Origin: Gammaproteobacteria bacterium
GTDB taxonomy: Bacteria; Pseudomonadota; Gammaproteobacteria; Ga0077554; Ga007554
Direction: 5' to 3'
DNA length: 64,000 nt
NCBI GenBank assembly: GCA_040183005.1
Contig: JAMPIW010000002.1
Coordinates: 1-64,000 of the forward strand
Part shown: piece after piece, positions 46,005-57,200 of the stretch
Position numbering within the stretch: position 1 is the first letter of the stretch
Layout of the letters: each line of letters begins with the position of its first letter
Notes under the pieces: generated by a model
Database searches by the model: none
Seen by the model: the letters and a program-made list of their open reading frames with translations, nothing else
What the model was told of the DNA's origin: nothing
Translations under genes and position numbers: made by a program

Positions 46005-46307
46005 ATGGGCAACTTTGACGAAGAACTCCGACCCAGACTTAACGTTGAGACCGGGAAATTGGCATGGCATGAGCTTGAGCGGCATTTTGCCCGTGGGGTA
46101 GTGGTCAAGGTTTCGGTTGATCTTGACTTGGTCGAGATCGCAGCGTCCATGTCCAAGGATGACAAGGCCGCCATTGAGCGCCTGATACAGGCCGATAAAC
46201 TGTCGCGCGTATCGGTGGAAGATGCCAAGGACTGGCATGAGCGTAAACCGACATTTTGGGCGGTGGTGGTCGCACCTTGGGTACTCGTCCAAGAAGCCAA
46301 ACTCTAA
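46005..46307 (+). CDS. DUF2288 family protein
   Basis: 100 residues, no signal or transmembrane segment. It matches the DUF2288 pattern: L-N-V-E-T-G-K-L-A-W-H-E-L-E-R-H-F-A-R-G near the N-terminus, then V-D-L-D-L-V-E-I-A near 40 and W-V-L-V-Q-E near the end. Function unknown. The ATG at 46005 gives family length; a TTG at 45990 is less likely. It is immediately followed by the IS30-family element, the only insertion on this side. Confidence 0.85.
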   Translation: MGNFDEELRPRLNVETGKLAWHELERHFARGVVVKVSVDLDLVEIAASMSKDDKAAIERLIQADKLSRVSVEDAKDWHERKPTFWAVVVAPWVLVQEAKL

Positions 46308-46444
46308 TATTCCTCGTGGATGGGCCTTGATCGCTCTCAACGGCGCTCCTCGTATTCATGCGCCGCAACACCGCGACAGTCTCGACACAAACACAGGCAA
46401 ATATCCTTTTGGACAGTATGCGCTATAAATAGGCGCGCTCAAAA

Positions 46445-46455
46445 ACCAAGTGCAA
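46445..46455. repeat. Left inverted repeat of the IS30-family element
   Basis: ACCAAGTGCAA, perfect inverse of 47532-47542. It lies 23 bases before the transposase ATG. Confidence 0.75.
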
Positions 46456-46477
46456 CATTTTTAGGGGATAATGTTGC

Positions 46478-47548
46478 ATGGGAAAAAACTACGATCAATT
46501 GAGTATTGAAGAGCGGGCAATGATACAAACGCAACTGGAGATGGGGGTCAAACCTGCCGCAATTGCCAAGTCCATAACCCGGTCAGCCTCTACCGTCTCA
46601 CGTGAACTTCGGCGCAATGGCTGGAGCCGCCCGAAAACGCCTCGCGGCCCTGGACGACCGGCTGTGGCGGGAGGCTATCGTGCCGAGGCAGCCCACAAAC
46701 GTGCGCATGGCTGCACGATCAAGCCGCGTGTTGAGGGTCGCCTGCGACTGGGAACCACGCTGTGGGATTCAGTCATGCGCCACCTGAAAGCAGGCTACTC
46801 ACCGGAGCAGATTGCTGGCACACTGGCGCTTGTGCATCCAGATACCCCTACCTTGCAGGTTTCCCATGAGACCATCTACACCGCCATCTACGCCATGCCG
46901 CGTGGCGAACTGCGCACGGAAGTGATTGGCTGGTTGCGTTTCGGCCATGCCAAGCGCCGTCCCCGTGCGCGTGGCGAAGACCGGCGCGGACGGATTCCTG
47001 ACATGGTCAGCATTCATGACCGTCCGCCTGAGATTGAAGAGCGGTTGATCCCGGGCCACTGGGAGGGTGACTTCATCAAGGGCGCGCATAATCGCTCATC
47101 TGTCGGTACGCTGGTGGAACGGACCACGCTGTTCACGGTACTGGCAAAAATGGAAAATGCCACTGCTGAGGCGACGTTGACCGGCTTCAGTCATGTGCTC
47201 AACCGCATTGATGCGCAAAAGCGCCTCTCGTTGACGTACGATCAAGGCAGGGAAATGGCGGCACACCAACGGCTGACAGAAACCACAGGGGTGAAAGTAT
47301 ATTTTGCCGATCCACACAGCCCCTGGCAGCGCGGCATCAACGAGAATACCAATGGTCTGTTGCGGCAGTACCTGCCCAAGGGGAGTGACTTGAGTGGTTT
47401 CACGCAGGAGGAGCTGGATGCGATTGCCTGGCAACTCAATACCCGACCACGCAAGTCACTGGGCTTCAAATGCCCAGCCGAGTTGTTTACACCAGACTCT
47501 TTCGATTTCAGGCAGCATCACGCTGCGCTTTTTGCACTTGGTCATTGA
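46478..47548 (+). CDS. IS30-family transposase
   Basis: 356 residues. N-terminal helix-turn-helix (L-S-I-E-E-R-A-M-I and I-A-K-S-I-T-R-S-A-S-T-V-S-R-E-L-R-R-N near 27-47) typical of IS30, then the DDE core: D in H-W-E-G-D-F-I-K-G near 195, D in L-T-Y-D-Q-G-R-E-M near 252, and E in G-I-N-E-N-T-N-G near 288. The frame is complete, so the enzyme is probably active. A ribosome binding site AGGGGATAATGTTGC precedes the ATG with unusual spacing. Codon use is similar to neighbouring genes. Confidence 0.95.
   Translation: MGKNYDQLSIEERAMIQTQLEMGVKPAAIAKSITRSASTVSRELRRNGWSRPKTPRGPGRPAVAGGYRAEAAHKRAHGCTIKPRVEGRLRLGTTLWDSVMRHLKAGYSPEQIAGTLALVHPDTPTLQVSHETIYTAIYAMPRGELRTEVIGWLRFGHAKRRPRARGEDRRGRIPDMVSIHDRPPEIEERLIPGHWEGDFIKGAHNRSSVGTLVERTTLFTVLAKMENATAEATLTGFSHVLNRIDAQKRLSLTYDQGREMAAHQRLTETTGVKVYFADPHSPWQRGINENTNGLLRQYLPKGSDLSGFTQEELDAIAWQLNTRPRKSLGFKCPAELFTPDSFDFRQHHAALFALGH
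47532..47542. repeat. Right inverted repeat of the IS30-family element
   Basis: TTGCACTTGGT, inverse of 46445-46455, lying within the transposase's last codons and three bases before a possible TTG start of the phosphoesterase gene. Confidence 0.75.
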
Positions 47549-48432
47549 AACCGCCATACCTTTCTTGGGCTGTGATCACTTTTCTGTGCCAGCACGTGCC
47601 AAACGTGTACGCGGCACAGACGGCCACCGCCGATCAGACCGATCCCGTGCTGCTTGTCGCGGGCGACGTCGCTCAGTGCAACGTGCGCGGAGCTCAGCTA
47701 ACAGCAGACTTGATTAATCGGACAGCGGGTACAGTGCTGGCGCCCGGCGACTTGGCCTATCAGAATGGATCCCTCAAGGATTTCGCGCAGTGTTACGAAC
47801 CTGCGTGGGGAAAATTCAAGGAGCGAACGTGGCCAGCCCCCGGGAACCACGAATACAACACGCGCGGCGCGGCGGGTTACTTCGAGTATTTTGGTCGCCG
47901 CGCCGGGGAGCCAGGCAAGGGCTACTACAGCATCACTATCGGTAAGTGGCATGTGGTGGCGCTGAACAGCAACATCGACACTGGCCCGGATTCGGAGCAA
48001 GTCCAGTGGCTACACAAAGTTCTGGCCGCACATCCAGCCACCTGCACGCTCGCGTTTTGGCACCATCCACGATTCAGCTCGGGCCTGCATGGCAACCATC
48101 GCTCGATGGCCGCGCCGTGGGAAACACTCTATCAACATGGCGCAAGCATCGTGATTGCAGGCCACGATCACCACTATGAGCGCTTCACCCCTCTCAATGG
48201 CAAGGGTGAGCCTGACAACACCCGAGGTATCCGCTCGTTCGTTGTTGGCACCGGTGGGACAAGGCTCTACAATTTTGGCATGCGCAACAGCAACAGCGTC
48301 GCCTGGAACGGTACTGTATGGGGCGTGCTGAAACTTACTCTGCACACAAACAGTTATGACTGGGAATTTCTACCGGTAGAAAATGGGACGTATCATGACG
48401 CAGGAACCGGCCAGTGCGCGGGTAAAGAATGA
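47545..48432 (+). CDS. Secreted metallophosphoesterase, 5' end altered by the IS30 element
   Basis: The metal-site motifs of calcineurin-like, purple-acid-phosphatase-type enzymes are all present: V-A-G-D-V-A-Q near residue 35, A-P-G-D-L-A-Y near 65, P-G-N-H-E-Y near 98, W-H-H-P-R near 174, and G-H-D-H-H-Y-E-R near 206. Just before them is a hydrophobic stretch (Y-L-S-W-A-V-I-T-F-L) and V-Y-A-A-Q, a plausible signal peptide. The frame opens inside the IS30 transposase gene, and no ATG or ribosome binding site is seen after the IS; the first candidate is a TTG at the IS boundary (47545). The original start was probably removed or displaced by the insertion. The family and context suggest a horizontally acquired periplasmic phosphatase. 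Confidence 0.8.
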   Translation: MKPPYLSWAVITFLCQHVPNVYAAQTATADQTDPVLLVAGDVAQCNVRGAQLTADLINRTAGTVLAPGDLAYQNGSLKDFAQCYEPAWGKFKERTWPAPGNHEYNTRGAAGYFEYFGRRAGEPGKGYYSITIGKWHVVALNSNIDTGPDSEQVQWLHKVLAAHPATCTLAFWHHPRFSSGLHGNHRSMAAPWETLYQHGASIVIAGHDHHYERFTPLNGKGEPDNTRGIRSFVVGTGGTRLYNFGMRNSNSVAWNGTVWGVLKLTLHTNSYDWEFLPVENGTYHDAGTGQCAGKE

Positions 48433-48460
48433 CCTGAAAAGATATTTTTTCGGCGTGCCA

Positions 48461-48468
48461 TAAAAAAA
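48461..48468. repeat. Left target-site duplication of the ISL3 element
   Basis: TAAAAAAA, identical to 49847-49854 on the other side of the element. The 8-base length fits the ISL3 family. Confidence 0.85.
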
Positions 48469-49846
48469 GGCTCTTCGCGTGATCGTGTGGGTAAATTTCA
48501 TGTTTTTTAGAGCCTCGGGAGCATAGACGTGAGTATTTTTAGTCGCAGATATTCTTCATCGCGCAGACCATATGCACGGCGTTGGATTACGCGTATCTTA
48601 TTGTTGAGCCCCTCAACAAAGCCGAGTGAAACTTTATTCTCTGGCTTGCAATAGGCTGCGATCCCATCCCAATGGCGCTCAATCATCTCGGCAAATTTCT
48701 CGTAAGGTTTCAGGCGCTGCCACTTCAGGCTGGTTTTCCAATTCTCGAAGAAACGCCGCGCCCATGCTTCGCTCCTGTAATCCCACAACTGGCCAAACGA
48801 CTCTTTCAGCAGGTACGCCGTGTTCAGCCGTTTGTTCGCTGCCAGCAAAGCCTTCAAAGAACGTCTGCCGTCCAGTGTCATATTTTCGTGATTGGAAAGC
48901 AGTACGTATTTCTGCCCCTTAATGTAGCGCCTATCCTTGCCCTGAAGACGTGCATATTCCATCTTTCTGACTTTATCCAGAGCATCGCCGAGATGGCTCA
49001 TGATGTGGAATTTGTCGAACAGGATGGCCGCCTGCGGGGCGCGTTCGTTGGTTACGTTACGAAAGGGCTTCCACATATCCATCACTGCAAGACAAATGCC
49101 TTTGGATTTCTTCTCTCCCAGCCAGTCATAGAACTGTCGCATGCTGTCCTCCGAACGGTCGGCACCGCCAAACCAGATGGGACGACCACGGATCAAGTCG
49201 CTGACTACAATGCGATAGGTATGTCCTTTGCGAATCGATATTTCGTCGATGCCAATGGCCTTGGGTGCTGGCGTTCCGGCGCGTTCCAGTTGCGCGGTCA
49301 TGTATTGCTTGTCCAGTTCCTTGACGGTGTGCCAGTCCAGAAGCAATTCGCGGGCAATGTCCGACACCGTGCTGGCGCGACACCGTCTGCCTACATACCA
49401 AGAAAATCGCTTTGTATAGAGTGGGTTGTCGGCGAGAAAGTCGAGTCGTTCGCGTTTCACTTTCCCGCAGTGCCGACAAAGCACCCGTCGAATTTCGATT
49501 TCCAGATAGATACGTGTGTCGCCACAGGAGAGGTCGCGAACTCGTCGAAGCCTCTTGTCGTACCAACCAGAGCGCGTTCTGCCGCAACTGTTGCAGGCCG
49601 TTTTTTTGAGCGCCGAACGAGCGTGATGATCCGTGCTTTGGAGTCGCCAAAGATGCCGCGTATCTTTTCCAGCGGGCGAAAACAGGGGAATCGGTATGCG
49701 TCGAGAATGCGTTTGGGTTTGCGTGAAATAGCCATTGAAAAAACCTCCCATTTTCTGCAACAGGTGCAGGATGCATTTTGCCTGATGCCACAAGGCTTGC
49801 GGAGGTTTTCATGTTAAATTTCACCCACTCGATTTCACGAAGACCC
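48469..49846 (-). mobile_element. ISL3-family insertion sequence
   Basis: About 1378 bases. The ends are imperfect inverted repeats: GGCTCTTCGCGTGATCG...GTGGGT at 48469-48495 and, read inward from 49846, GGGTCTTCGTGAAATCG...GTGGGT, matching at about 19 of 24 positions. It is flanked by an 8-base duplication TAAAAAAA. The single transposase gene runs on the minus strand. The target is the T-tract of the rpoC terminator. Confidence 0.9.
48507..49793 (-). CDS. ISL3-family transposase
   Basis: About 428 residues from the ATG at 49793. N-terminal zinc-finger-like pairs (C-N-S-C near 68 and C-R-H-C near 107) are followed by a helix-turn-helix, then the DDE core: D in I-G-I-D-E-I-S-I near 183, D in A-V-M-D-M-W-K-P-F near 238, and E in G-F-V-E-G-L-N-N near 392, the standard ISL3 signature. 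The frame is unbroken. The N-terminal 60 residues are less certain, and the true start may lie a few codons away. A second, overlapping frame on the same strand is not family sequence. Confidence 0.93.
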   Translation of the reverse strand: MWHQAKCILHLLQKMGGFFNGYFTQTQTHSRRIPIPLFSPAGKDTRHLWRLQSTDHHARSALKKTACNSCGRTRSGWYDKRLRRVRDLSCGDTRIYLEIEIRRVLCRHCGKVKRERLDFLADNPLYTKRFSWYVGRRCRASTVSDIARELLLDWHTVKELDKQYMTAQLERAGTPAPKAIGIDEISIRKGHTYRIVVSDLIRGRPIWFGGADRSEDSMRQFYDWLGEKKSKGICLAVMDMWKPFRNVTNERAPQAAILFDKFHIMSHLGDALDKVRKMEYARLQGKDRRYIKGQKYVLLSNHENMTLDGRRSLKALLAANKRLNTAYLLKESFGQLWDYRSEAWARRFFENWKTSLKWQRLKPYEKFAEMIERHWDGIAAYCKPENKVSLGFVEGLNNKIRVIQRRAYGLRDEEYLRLKILTSMLPRL

Positions 49847-49854
49847 TAAAAAAA
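49847..49854. repeat. Right target-site duplication of the ISL3 element
   Basis: TAAAAAAA, identical to 48461-48468. It is also the T-tract (TTTTTTTA on the minus strand) of the rpoC terminator. Confidence 0.85.
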
Positions 49855-49879
49855 AGGGGGGGGGTAGTTCACCCCCCCC
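49847..49879 (-). terminator. rho-independent terminator of the rpoBC operon
   Basis: On the minus strand eight G, TGAACTA, then eight or nine C form a stem-loop, followed by eight T and A. It lies 56 bases after the rpoC stop. The T-tract coincides with the ISL3 target duplication, so the insertion left the terminator intact. Confidence 0.88.
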
Positions 49880-49935
49880 TCAAATCATCGTAGAACAGCA
49901 GACCCACGGGCTTCCCCGTATGTCTGCGAAGGCAT

Positions 49936-52900
49936 TTACAGGCCCGACACAGGCGTACTGAACACTTCCTCCGCTTCACTGCCAACCGCTTGCGGCACCG
50001 CCTTGGCAACAACATTTGTCTCCACCTTGTACAACTCACGCTTGCGGCGCCTTTCAGTGTGATAGGCCAAACCTGTTCCGGCCGGTATCAAACGTCCGAC
50101 AATCACGTTTTCCTTCAGGCCGCGCAGATCGTCACACTTGCCGCTCACCGCCGCTTCCGTCAAGACGCGAGTGGTCTCCTGGAAGGAGGCTGCGGAGATA
50201 AAGGATTCCGTCGCCAGCGAGGCCTTGGTAATGCCCATCAGCAAGATTACATAGGATGCAGGCAACTTACCCTCGGCCAGAACACGCTCGTTTTCTTCGA
50301 GCACGCGCGGCCGGTCAAGCTGCTCGCCCTTGATGAACTTTGTGTCGCCCGGGTTGGTGATTTCCACCTTGCGCAGCATCTGACGAACGATGACTTCGAT
50401 GTGCTTATCGTTGATCTTCACGCCCTGCAGGCGATACACATCCTGCACTTCATTGACGATGTAATTAGCCAGCGGCGCAACACCCAGCAGGCGCAGGATG
50501 TCATGCGGATCGGGCGCACCGTCCACAATCACTTCGCCACGTTCCACATATTCACCTTCGAACACCGTCACGTGACGCCACTTCGGAATCAACTCCTCAT
50601 GCTGCTCACCATCTTTGGCAGTGATAACGAGGCGACGTTTACCTTTGGTTTCCTTGCCGAAGCTTACAGTACCCGAAGTCTCGGCAAGAATCGCCGGATC
50701 TTTAGGCTTGCGCGCCTCGAAGAGATCGGCGACGCGAGGCAAACCACCTGTAATATCGCGGGTTTTGGTGGTTTCTTGCGGAATACGCGCGATAACATCG
50801 CCCACACCCACTGCTGCCCCATCTTCCAAGTTAATGATGGCACCCGCAGGCAGGAAGTAGATTGCCGGGATCTCGGTGCCTGCAAGACGCAATTCCTTAT
50901 CATCCGCGCCTACCAATTTGATCATTGGGCGCAGATCCTTGGCTGTCGCACCACGCTGCTTCGGATCAATGACAACCAAGCTGCTCAAGCCAGTGATGTC
51001 GTCAGTCTGACGCTGCACGGTAATACCGTCAATAACATCGCTGAACTTGAGGCGGCCTTCCACCTCGGTGACCACGGGGTGGGTATGCGGATCCCAGTTG
51101 GCAACTACTTGGCCGGCTTCGACCATATCGCCATCGCTCACAGTCAACACTGCACCGTAAGGGATCTTGTACCGCTCACGTTCACGGCCGAAATCATCGA
51201 CCATGGTCAACTCACCGGAGCGCGATACCGCCACGTTGTTGCCGCTGGTATGACGCACCAGCTTGATATTGTGCAGACGCACTTTACCTTTGGTCTTCAG
51301 CTCCACGCAGTTGACTGCCGCGGAACGCGATGCCGCGCCACCGATATGGAAGGTACGCATGGTGAGCTGGGTCCCCGGCTCACCAATCGACTGAGCTGCG
51401 ATAACACCCACCGCTTCACCGCTGTTGACCTGATGCCCACGCGCAAGATCACGCCCGTAACACGCGGCGCAAATCCCGTAACGCGTCTCACAGCTAATGG
51501 GCGAGCGCACCTTGACCTGATCAACGCTCATTGCTTCGAGCCTGTCCACCCAGCGCTCATCGAGCAGCGTACCCGCCGGCACCGCCACTTCGTGTTCCTT
51601 GCCAGGTGTCATGACATCGGTCACTAGAACACGGCCCAGAACGCGCTCGCGTAGGGGTTCGACCACGTCGCCGCCTTCGATCAACGGGGTCATCAGCAAA
51701 CCATGAACCGTGCCGCAGTCAACCTCGGAAATCACCAAGTCCTGCGCAACGTCCACCAGACGGCGGGTCAGGTATCCCGAGTTTGCAGTCTTCAGCGCGG
51801 TATCGGCCAGACCCTTACGAGCACCGTGCGTAGAGATAAAGTACTGCAACACGTCCAGCCCCTCACGGAAGTTGGCCGTGATGGGCGTCTCGATGATGGA
51901 GCCGTCAGGCTTGGCCATCAGGCCGCGCATTCCTGCCAGCTGACGAATCTGCGCCGCGCTACCACGCGCCCCGGAGTCAGCCATCATGTAAATGGAGTTA
52001 AAGGAAGGCTGTTTGACCTGGTTGCCCTTGGCGTCGGTCACAATGTCCGACCCCAATTTGTCCATCATGGCCTTGGCCACCTGGTCGTTGGTATGCGACC
52101 AGATATCCACCACCTTGTTATACCGCTCGCCATTGGTGACCAGACCGGAAACATACTGATTTTCGATCTCTTTCACCTCCTGCTCGGCGGCATGGATAAT
52201 AGCCTCTTTCTCATCCGGAACCACCATGTCATCCGCGCCTATGGACACGCCTGAACGGGTAGCAAAGGCAAAACCGGTGTACATGAGCTGATCGGCGAAA
52301 AGTACGGCCTCTTTCAAGCCCAACTGACGGTAACAGCCATTCAGGAGACGCGAAATTGACTTCTTGGTCATGTTCTGATTGACCAGGTCAAAGGACATCC
52401 CATCGGGCAAAATTTCAAACAGCAAGGCACGCCCCACCGTGGTATCGACACGGCGAATGCTCTCGTGCCTCACGCCGTTCTCATCAATGGATACTTCACG
52501 GACGCGTACTTTGATTTTGGCCTGAAGGTCGACGAGCCTGCCCTCATAGGCGCGATGCACCTCGGAGATATCGGCAAAGATCATACCCTCGCCGCGTGCG
52601 TTAATGCTTTCGCGCGACATGTAGTAGAGTCCAAGCACCACATCCTGCGACGGCACAATGATGGGCTCGCCATTGGCGGGCGACAGCACGTTATTGGTGG
52701 ACATCATCAGAGTACGCGCTTCAAGCTGCGCCTCAAGCGACAGGGGCACATGCACCGCCATCTGGTCACCGTCAAAGTCTGCGTTGAACGCAGTACACAC
52801 CAACGGATGAAGCTGAATTGCCTTGCCTTCAATCAATACCGGCTCAAACGCCTGAATACCCAGACGGTGCAGGGTCGGCGCACGGTTCAATAACACCGGG

Positions 52901-54156
52901 TGTTCGCGTATCACCTCTTCCAGGATATCCCAGACCTCCGGCCCTTCACGCTCGACCAGCTTTTTGGCAGCCTTGATCGTAGTTGCAAGACCCCGGCGCT
53001 CAAGCTTGCTGAAGATAAAGGGCTTGAACAATTCCAGCGCCATCTTCTTTGGCAAACCGCACTGATGCAACTTGAGGGTTGGTCCCACCACAATCACGGA
53101 GCGCCCCGAGTAATCGACGCGCTTACCCAGCAAATTCTGACGGAAACGGCCCTGCTTACCCTTGATCATGTCGGCAAGTGACTTCAAGGGGCGCTTGTTG
53201 GAGCCGGTGATCGCCTTGCCACGGCGGCCGTTATCGAGCAGCGCATCCACGGACTCCTGCAACATGCGCTTCTCATTGCGCACGATAATGTCTGGGGCGC
53301 TAAGATCGAGCAGACGCTTCAAACGGTTGTTGCGGTTGATCACGCGGCGGTACAAATCATTCAGATCAGAGGTTGCGAAACGCCCGCCATCCAGCGGCAC
53401 CAGCGGACGCAATTCGGGCGGCAGCACCGGCAGCACCGTCAGCACCATCCATTCCGGGTGGTTGCCGGACTCAAGAAAAGCCTCCATCAACTTGAGGCGC
53501 TTGGCGAGCTTCTTGCCCTTGGTCTCGGACGTGGTAACAGGGATATCTTCGCGCAGCTTGGCAATCTCATCCTTGAGCTTCATGCCCTTCAACAACTCAT
53601 AAATGGCTTCCGCACCCATGCGCGCATCGAACTCATCGCCATACTCTTCGATAGCTTCCAGATAGGTTTCGTCGGACAATAACTGACCACGCTCCAAGCG
53701 CGTCATGCCCGGATCGATCACCACAAAGGCTTCGAAGTAGAGTACGCGCTCGATATCGCGCAACGTCATATCCAGCAACAACCCCATCCGCGAAGGCAGT
53801 GAGCGCAGGAACCAAATGTGGGCCACCGGGCTGGCCAGCTCAATGTGACCCATACGCTCGCGGCGCACCTTGGCGAGCGTCACTTCCACACCACACTTTT
53901 CGCAGATCACACCGCGGTGCTTTAGGCGCTTATATTTGCCGCACAGACATTCGTAATCCTTGATCGGCCCGAAAATTTTGGCGCAGAACAAACCATCACG
54001 CTCAGGCTTGAAGGTGCGGTAGTTGATGGTTTCGGGTTTTTTGACTTCGCCGAATGACCAGGTGCGGATTTTATCAGGCGAGGCCAAGCCGATGCGAATT
54101 GCATCAAACTCTTCGACCTGGCCTTGCTGCTTCAATAAATACATTAAATCTTTCAA
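49936..54156 (-). CDS. rpoC: RNA polymerase beta' subunit
   Basis: The second largest core subunit contains the catalytic center. About 1406 residues from a TTG start. The N-terminal zinc finger (C-L-C-G...C-E-K-C-G-V), the active-site [10 protein letters not shown] near 460, the bridge helix and trigger-loop region ([13 protein letters not shown] near 915), and C-terminal clamp elements are all seen. The TTG at 54156 (then K-D-L-M-Y-L-L-K) is chosen because AGGAGA lies seven bases upstream and it gives the canonical N-terminus; a frame from 54210 would include the intergenic sequence. It follows rpoB with an 88-base gap. Confidence 0.97.
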   Translation of the reverse strand: MKDLMYLLKQQGQVEEFDAIRIGLASPDKIRTWSFGEVKKPETINYRTFKPERDGLFCAKIFGPIKDYECLCGKYKRLKHRGVICEKCGVEVTLAKVRRERMGHIELASPVAHIWFLRSLPSRMGLLLDMTLRDIERVLYFEAFVVIDPGMTRLERGQLLSDETYLEAIEEYGDEFDARMGAEAIYELLKGMKLKDEIAKLREDIPVTTSETKGKKLAKRLKLMEAFLESGNHPEWMVLTVLPVLPPELRPLVPLDGGRFATSDLNDLYRRVINRNNRLKRLLDLSAPDIIVRNEKRMLQESVDALLDNGRRGKAITGSNKRPLKSLADMIKGKQGRFRQNLLGKRVDYSGRSVIVVGPTLKLHQCGLPKKMALELFKPFIFSKLERRGLATTIKAAKKLVEREGPEVWDILEEVIREHPVLLNRAPTLHRLGIQAFEPVLIEGKAIQLHPLVCTAFNADFDGDQMAVHVPLSLEAQLEARTLMMSTNNVLSPANGEPIIVPSQDVVLGLYYMSRESINARGEGMIFADISEVHRAYEGRLVDLQAKIKVRVREVSIDENGVRHESIRRVDTTVGRALLFEILPDGMSFDLVNQNMTKKSISRLLNGCYRQLGLKEAVLFADQLMYTGFAFATRSGVSIGADDMVVPDEKEAIIHAAEQEVKEIENQYVSGLVTNGERYNKVVDIWSHTNDQVAKAMMDKLGSDIVTDAKGNQVKQPSFNSIYMMADSGARGSAAQIRQLAGMRGLMAKPDGSIIETPITANFREGLDVLQYFISTHGARKGLADTALKTANSGYLTRRLVDVAQDLVISEVDCGTVHGLLMTPLIEGGDVVEPLRERVLGRVLVTDVMTPGKEHEVAVPAGTLLDERWVDRLEAMSVDQVKVRSPISCETRYGICAACYGRDLARGHQVNSGEAVGVIAAQSIGEPGTQLTMRTFHIGGAASRSAAVNCVELKTKGKVRLHNIKLVRHTSGNNVAVSRSGELTMVDDFGRERERYKIPYGAVLTVSDGDMVEAGQVVANWDPHTHPVVTEVEGRLKFSDVIDGITVQRQTDDITGLSSLVVIDPKQRGATAKDLRPMIKLVGADDKELRLAGTEIPAIYFLPAGAIINLEDGAAVGVGDVIARIPQETTKTRDITGGLPRVADLFEARKPKDPAILAETSGTVSFGKETKGKRRLVITAKDGEQHEELIPKWRHVTVFEGEYVERGEVIVDGAPDPHDILRLLGVAPLANYIVNEVQDVYRLQGVKINDKHIEVIVRQMLRKVEITNPGDTKFIKGEQLDRPRVLEENERVLAEGKLPASYVILLMGITKASLATESFISAASFQETTRVLTEAAVSGKCDDLRGLKENVIVGRLIPAGTGLAYHTERRRKRELYKVETNVVAKAVPQAVGSEAEEVFSTPVSGL

Positions 54157-54244
54157 TGCCGTATCTCCTAACTCATAAGGGATGGGGCAGGAAGCCCGCA
54201 CGCATAGCATGCCGCCTCTCCCTGCCTATGCATTAGCCGCGCGC

Positions 54245-57200
54245 TTAGTTTTGCTCCAGCTCGATGTCGATGGCCAACGACCGAATCTCTTTGATCAGCA
54301 CGTTAAAGGACTCCGGCATCGCTGCCTCCATGCGGTGGTCGCCATCCACGATGTTCTTGTACATCTTGGTACGTCCTATGACATCGTCCGACTTGACGGT
54401 GAGCATTTCCTGGAGGGTGTATGCGGCGCCATAGGCTTCCAGCGCCCACACCTCCATCTCACCGAATCGCTGCCCACCGAACTGCGCCTTACCGCCCAAG
54501 GGCTGCTGGGTCACCAGACTGTAGGGACCCGTGGAACGCGCATGCATCTTGTCATCCACCAAGTGGTTCAACTTGAGCATGTACATATAACCCACCGTCA
54601 CCGGACGATCGAAGGCATTGCCTGTACGACCATCAAACAGCGTCGTCTGCCCGCTGGGTGGCAAATCGGCCAATTCCAGCATCGCCTTGATCTCCGCTTC
54701 GGTCGCACCATCAAACACCGGTGTCGCCATCGGAACACCTTTGGACAGATTTTGGCTAAGTGCAACAATATCGTCATCGGTCAGCGAGTTCAGATCTTCC
54801 TTTTTGCCGCTGCTGTCATAAATACGACCGAGGAAGGCGCGCACCTCGGAGACTTTGCTTCTAGCCTCCAGCATGCGCCCAATCTTCAGACCCAAGCCCT
54901 TCGCCGCCCAGCCAAGATGCGTTTCGAGGACCTGGCCGACGTTCATACGCGACGGCACACCCAGCGGATTCAGCACAATGTCAACCGGCGTACCATCCGC
55001 CATGTACGGCATATCCTCAGCCGGGACAATCATTGACACCACACCCTTGTTACCGTGACGCCCAGCCATCTTGTCACCAGGCTGAATGCGGCGTTTCACG
55101 GCCAAATACACCTTGACCATTTTAAGCACGCCGGGCGCCAGATCGTCACCCGCTATCAGCTTGAGACGCTTTTCTTCGAGTTTGGCTTCAAAGTCCTTGC
55201 GCTGTTGCTTAAGCTGTTCGCCGAGCAGTTCCAATTGCTGGTTGGCCTCCTCGTCGCGCAAGCGGATCTCAAACCACTTGTCACGCGCCATGCCTGACAA
55301 GTACTCGGCGGCAACCTTGCCGCCCGCCTTCAGGCCCTTGGGGCCACCTTCCGCGACCTTGTCCAGCAATAGCTGCTCGACACGCTGATAGGTATCGTCT
55401 TCCAGGATACGGTACTGGTCATGCAGATCTTTCTTGACTCCCTCCAGCGCGCTGCGCTCGATATCCTGAGCACGTTTATCTTTTTGCACACCATCACGGG
55501 TAAACACCTGAACATCGATCACCGTACCGTTCATGCCGGATGGAACACGTAGCGAAGTGTCTTTCACATCGGAGGCTTTCTCACCAAAAATAGCCCGCAA
55601 CAGCTTCTCTTCCGGGGTCAACTGGGTTTCACCCTTCGGGGTCACCTTGCCCACCATGATGTCACCCGGCACCACTTCCGCACCAATATAGATAATCCCG
55701 GACTCGTCCAGCTTGGCCAAAGCCGACTCGCTCACGTTCGGAATATCCGCAGTGACTTCCTCAGGCCCAAGCTTGGTGTCACGCGACACGCAAGTCAGCT
55801 CTTCGATGTGGATGGTGGTGAAGCGATCCTCCTGCACCACCCGCTCCGAAATCAGGATCGAATCCTCGTAGTTGTAGCCGTTCCACGGCATGAAGGCGAC
55901 CAGCATATTCTGCCCCAGCGCCAGCTCACCCATGTCGGTCGAAGGACCATCCGCCAGCACATCGCCGCGCGCCACTACATCACCCACATTCACCAGCGGA
56001 CGCTGGTTGATACAGGTGTTCTGGTTGGAACGGGTGTACTTCGTCAGATTGTAAATATCAACGCCCGGCTCTCCCGGCACCGTCTCATCATCGTTGACAC
56101 GCACCACGACGCGACCAGCATCGACAGAATTGATCACGCCGCCACGCAACGCAACAACTGTCACACCAGAATCAATGGCCACGATCCGTTCCATACCAGT
56201 ACCCACCAGCGGCTTTTCGGCGAGCAAGGTCGGCACCGCCTGGCGCTGCATGTTAGATCCCATCAAAGCACGGTTGGCGTCATCGTGTTCCAGGAACGGG
56301 ATCAACGATGCCGCCACCGACACAATCTGCTTCGGCGAGACGTCCATGTATTCGGCCCGGTCAGGGGTTGCGAGCGTAAACTCATTCTGGTGACGACAGG
56401 AAACCAATTCATCAATCAGGTTGCCTTCCGCATCCAGCGTCGCACTGGCCTGGGCGATCATGTACTGCCCTTCTTCGATGGCCGACAGATACTCGATCTG
56501 ATCGGTCACCTTGCCATTCAGCACCTTGCGATAGGGCGTTTCCAGGAAGCCATAACTATTGGTGCGGGCATACGCCGCCAACGAATTGATCAGTCCAATG
56601 TTAGGGCCTTCCGGCGTTTCAATCGGGCATACCCGACCATAATGGGTTGGATGCACGTCGCGCACTTCAAACCCGGCACGCTCGCGCGTCAAACCACCTG
56701 GCCCCAGCGCCGATATACGCCGCTTGTGCGTTATCTCGGACAATGGATTATTCTGATCCATGAACTGTGACAACTGACTGGAACCGAAGAACTCCTTGAT
56801 CACTGCAGATACGGGCTTGGCATTGATCAATTCCTGCGGCATCAAGCCTTCGGATTCAGCCAGGCTGAGTCGTTCTTTGACGGCGCGCTCAACGCGCACC
56901 AAGCCCGCGCGGAACTGGTTCTCCACCATCTCACCGACACTGCGGATACGGCGATTTCCAAGGTGATCAATATCATCCACGGTACCATTGCCGTTCTTGA
57001 TATCAATCAAGACCTTCATGACATCGATAATGTCTTCGTTGGACAGCACGCCGGGGCCGGTAATCTCGGTACGCCCCACGCGCCGGTTAAACTTCATGCG
57101 CCCAACAGGCGAAAGATCGTAACGTTCGAAGCTAAAGAACAGATTATTGAACAAGGCTTGCGCCGCATCTTTGGTCGGCGGCTCGCCCGGACGCATCATG

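Larger units (their letters stand above)
46441..47547 (+). mobile_element. IS30-family insertion sequence
   Basis: The element carries one intact transposase gene. Terminal inverted repeats are visible: ACCAAGTGCAA at 46445-46455 and its inverse TTGCACTTGGT at 47532-47542, the right one lying inside the last codons of the transposase. The exact outer ends are uncertain by a few bases and no target duplication could be fixed, because both flanks at the repeats are A/T-rich and short. Confidence 0.8.

Noticed and set aside
45746-46300. A 184-codon minus-strand frame opposite DUF2288
   Set aside because: Serine/threonine-rich composition typical of an antisense frame; the plus-strand DUF2288 gene explains the interval.
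49126-49824. A second minus-strand frame overlapping the ISL3 transposase, suggesting a frameshifted gene
   Set aside because: The main frame holds all zinc-finger and DDE motifs without a break, so no frameshift is needed.
46445-49846. A composite transposon formed by the two IS elements around the phosphoesterase
   Set aside because: The elements are from different families (IS30 and ISL3) with unrelated ends, and the ISL3 copy has its own 8-base duplication.
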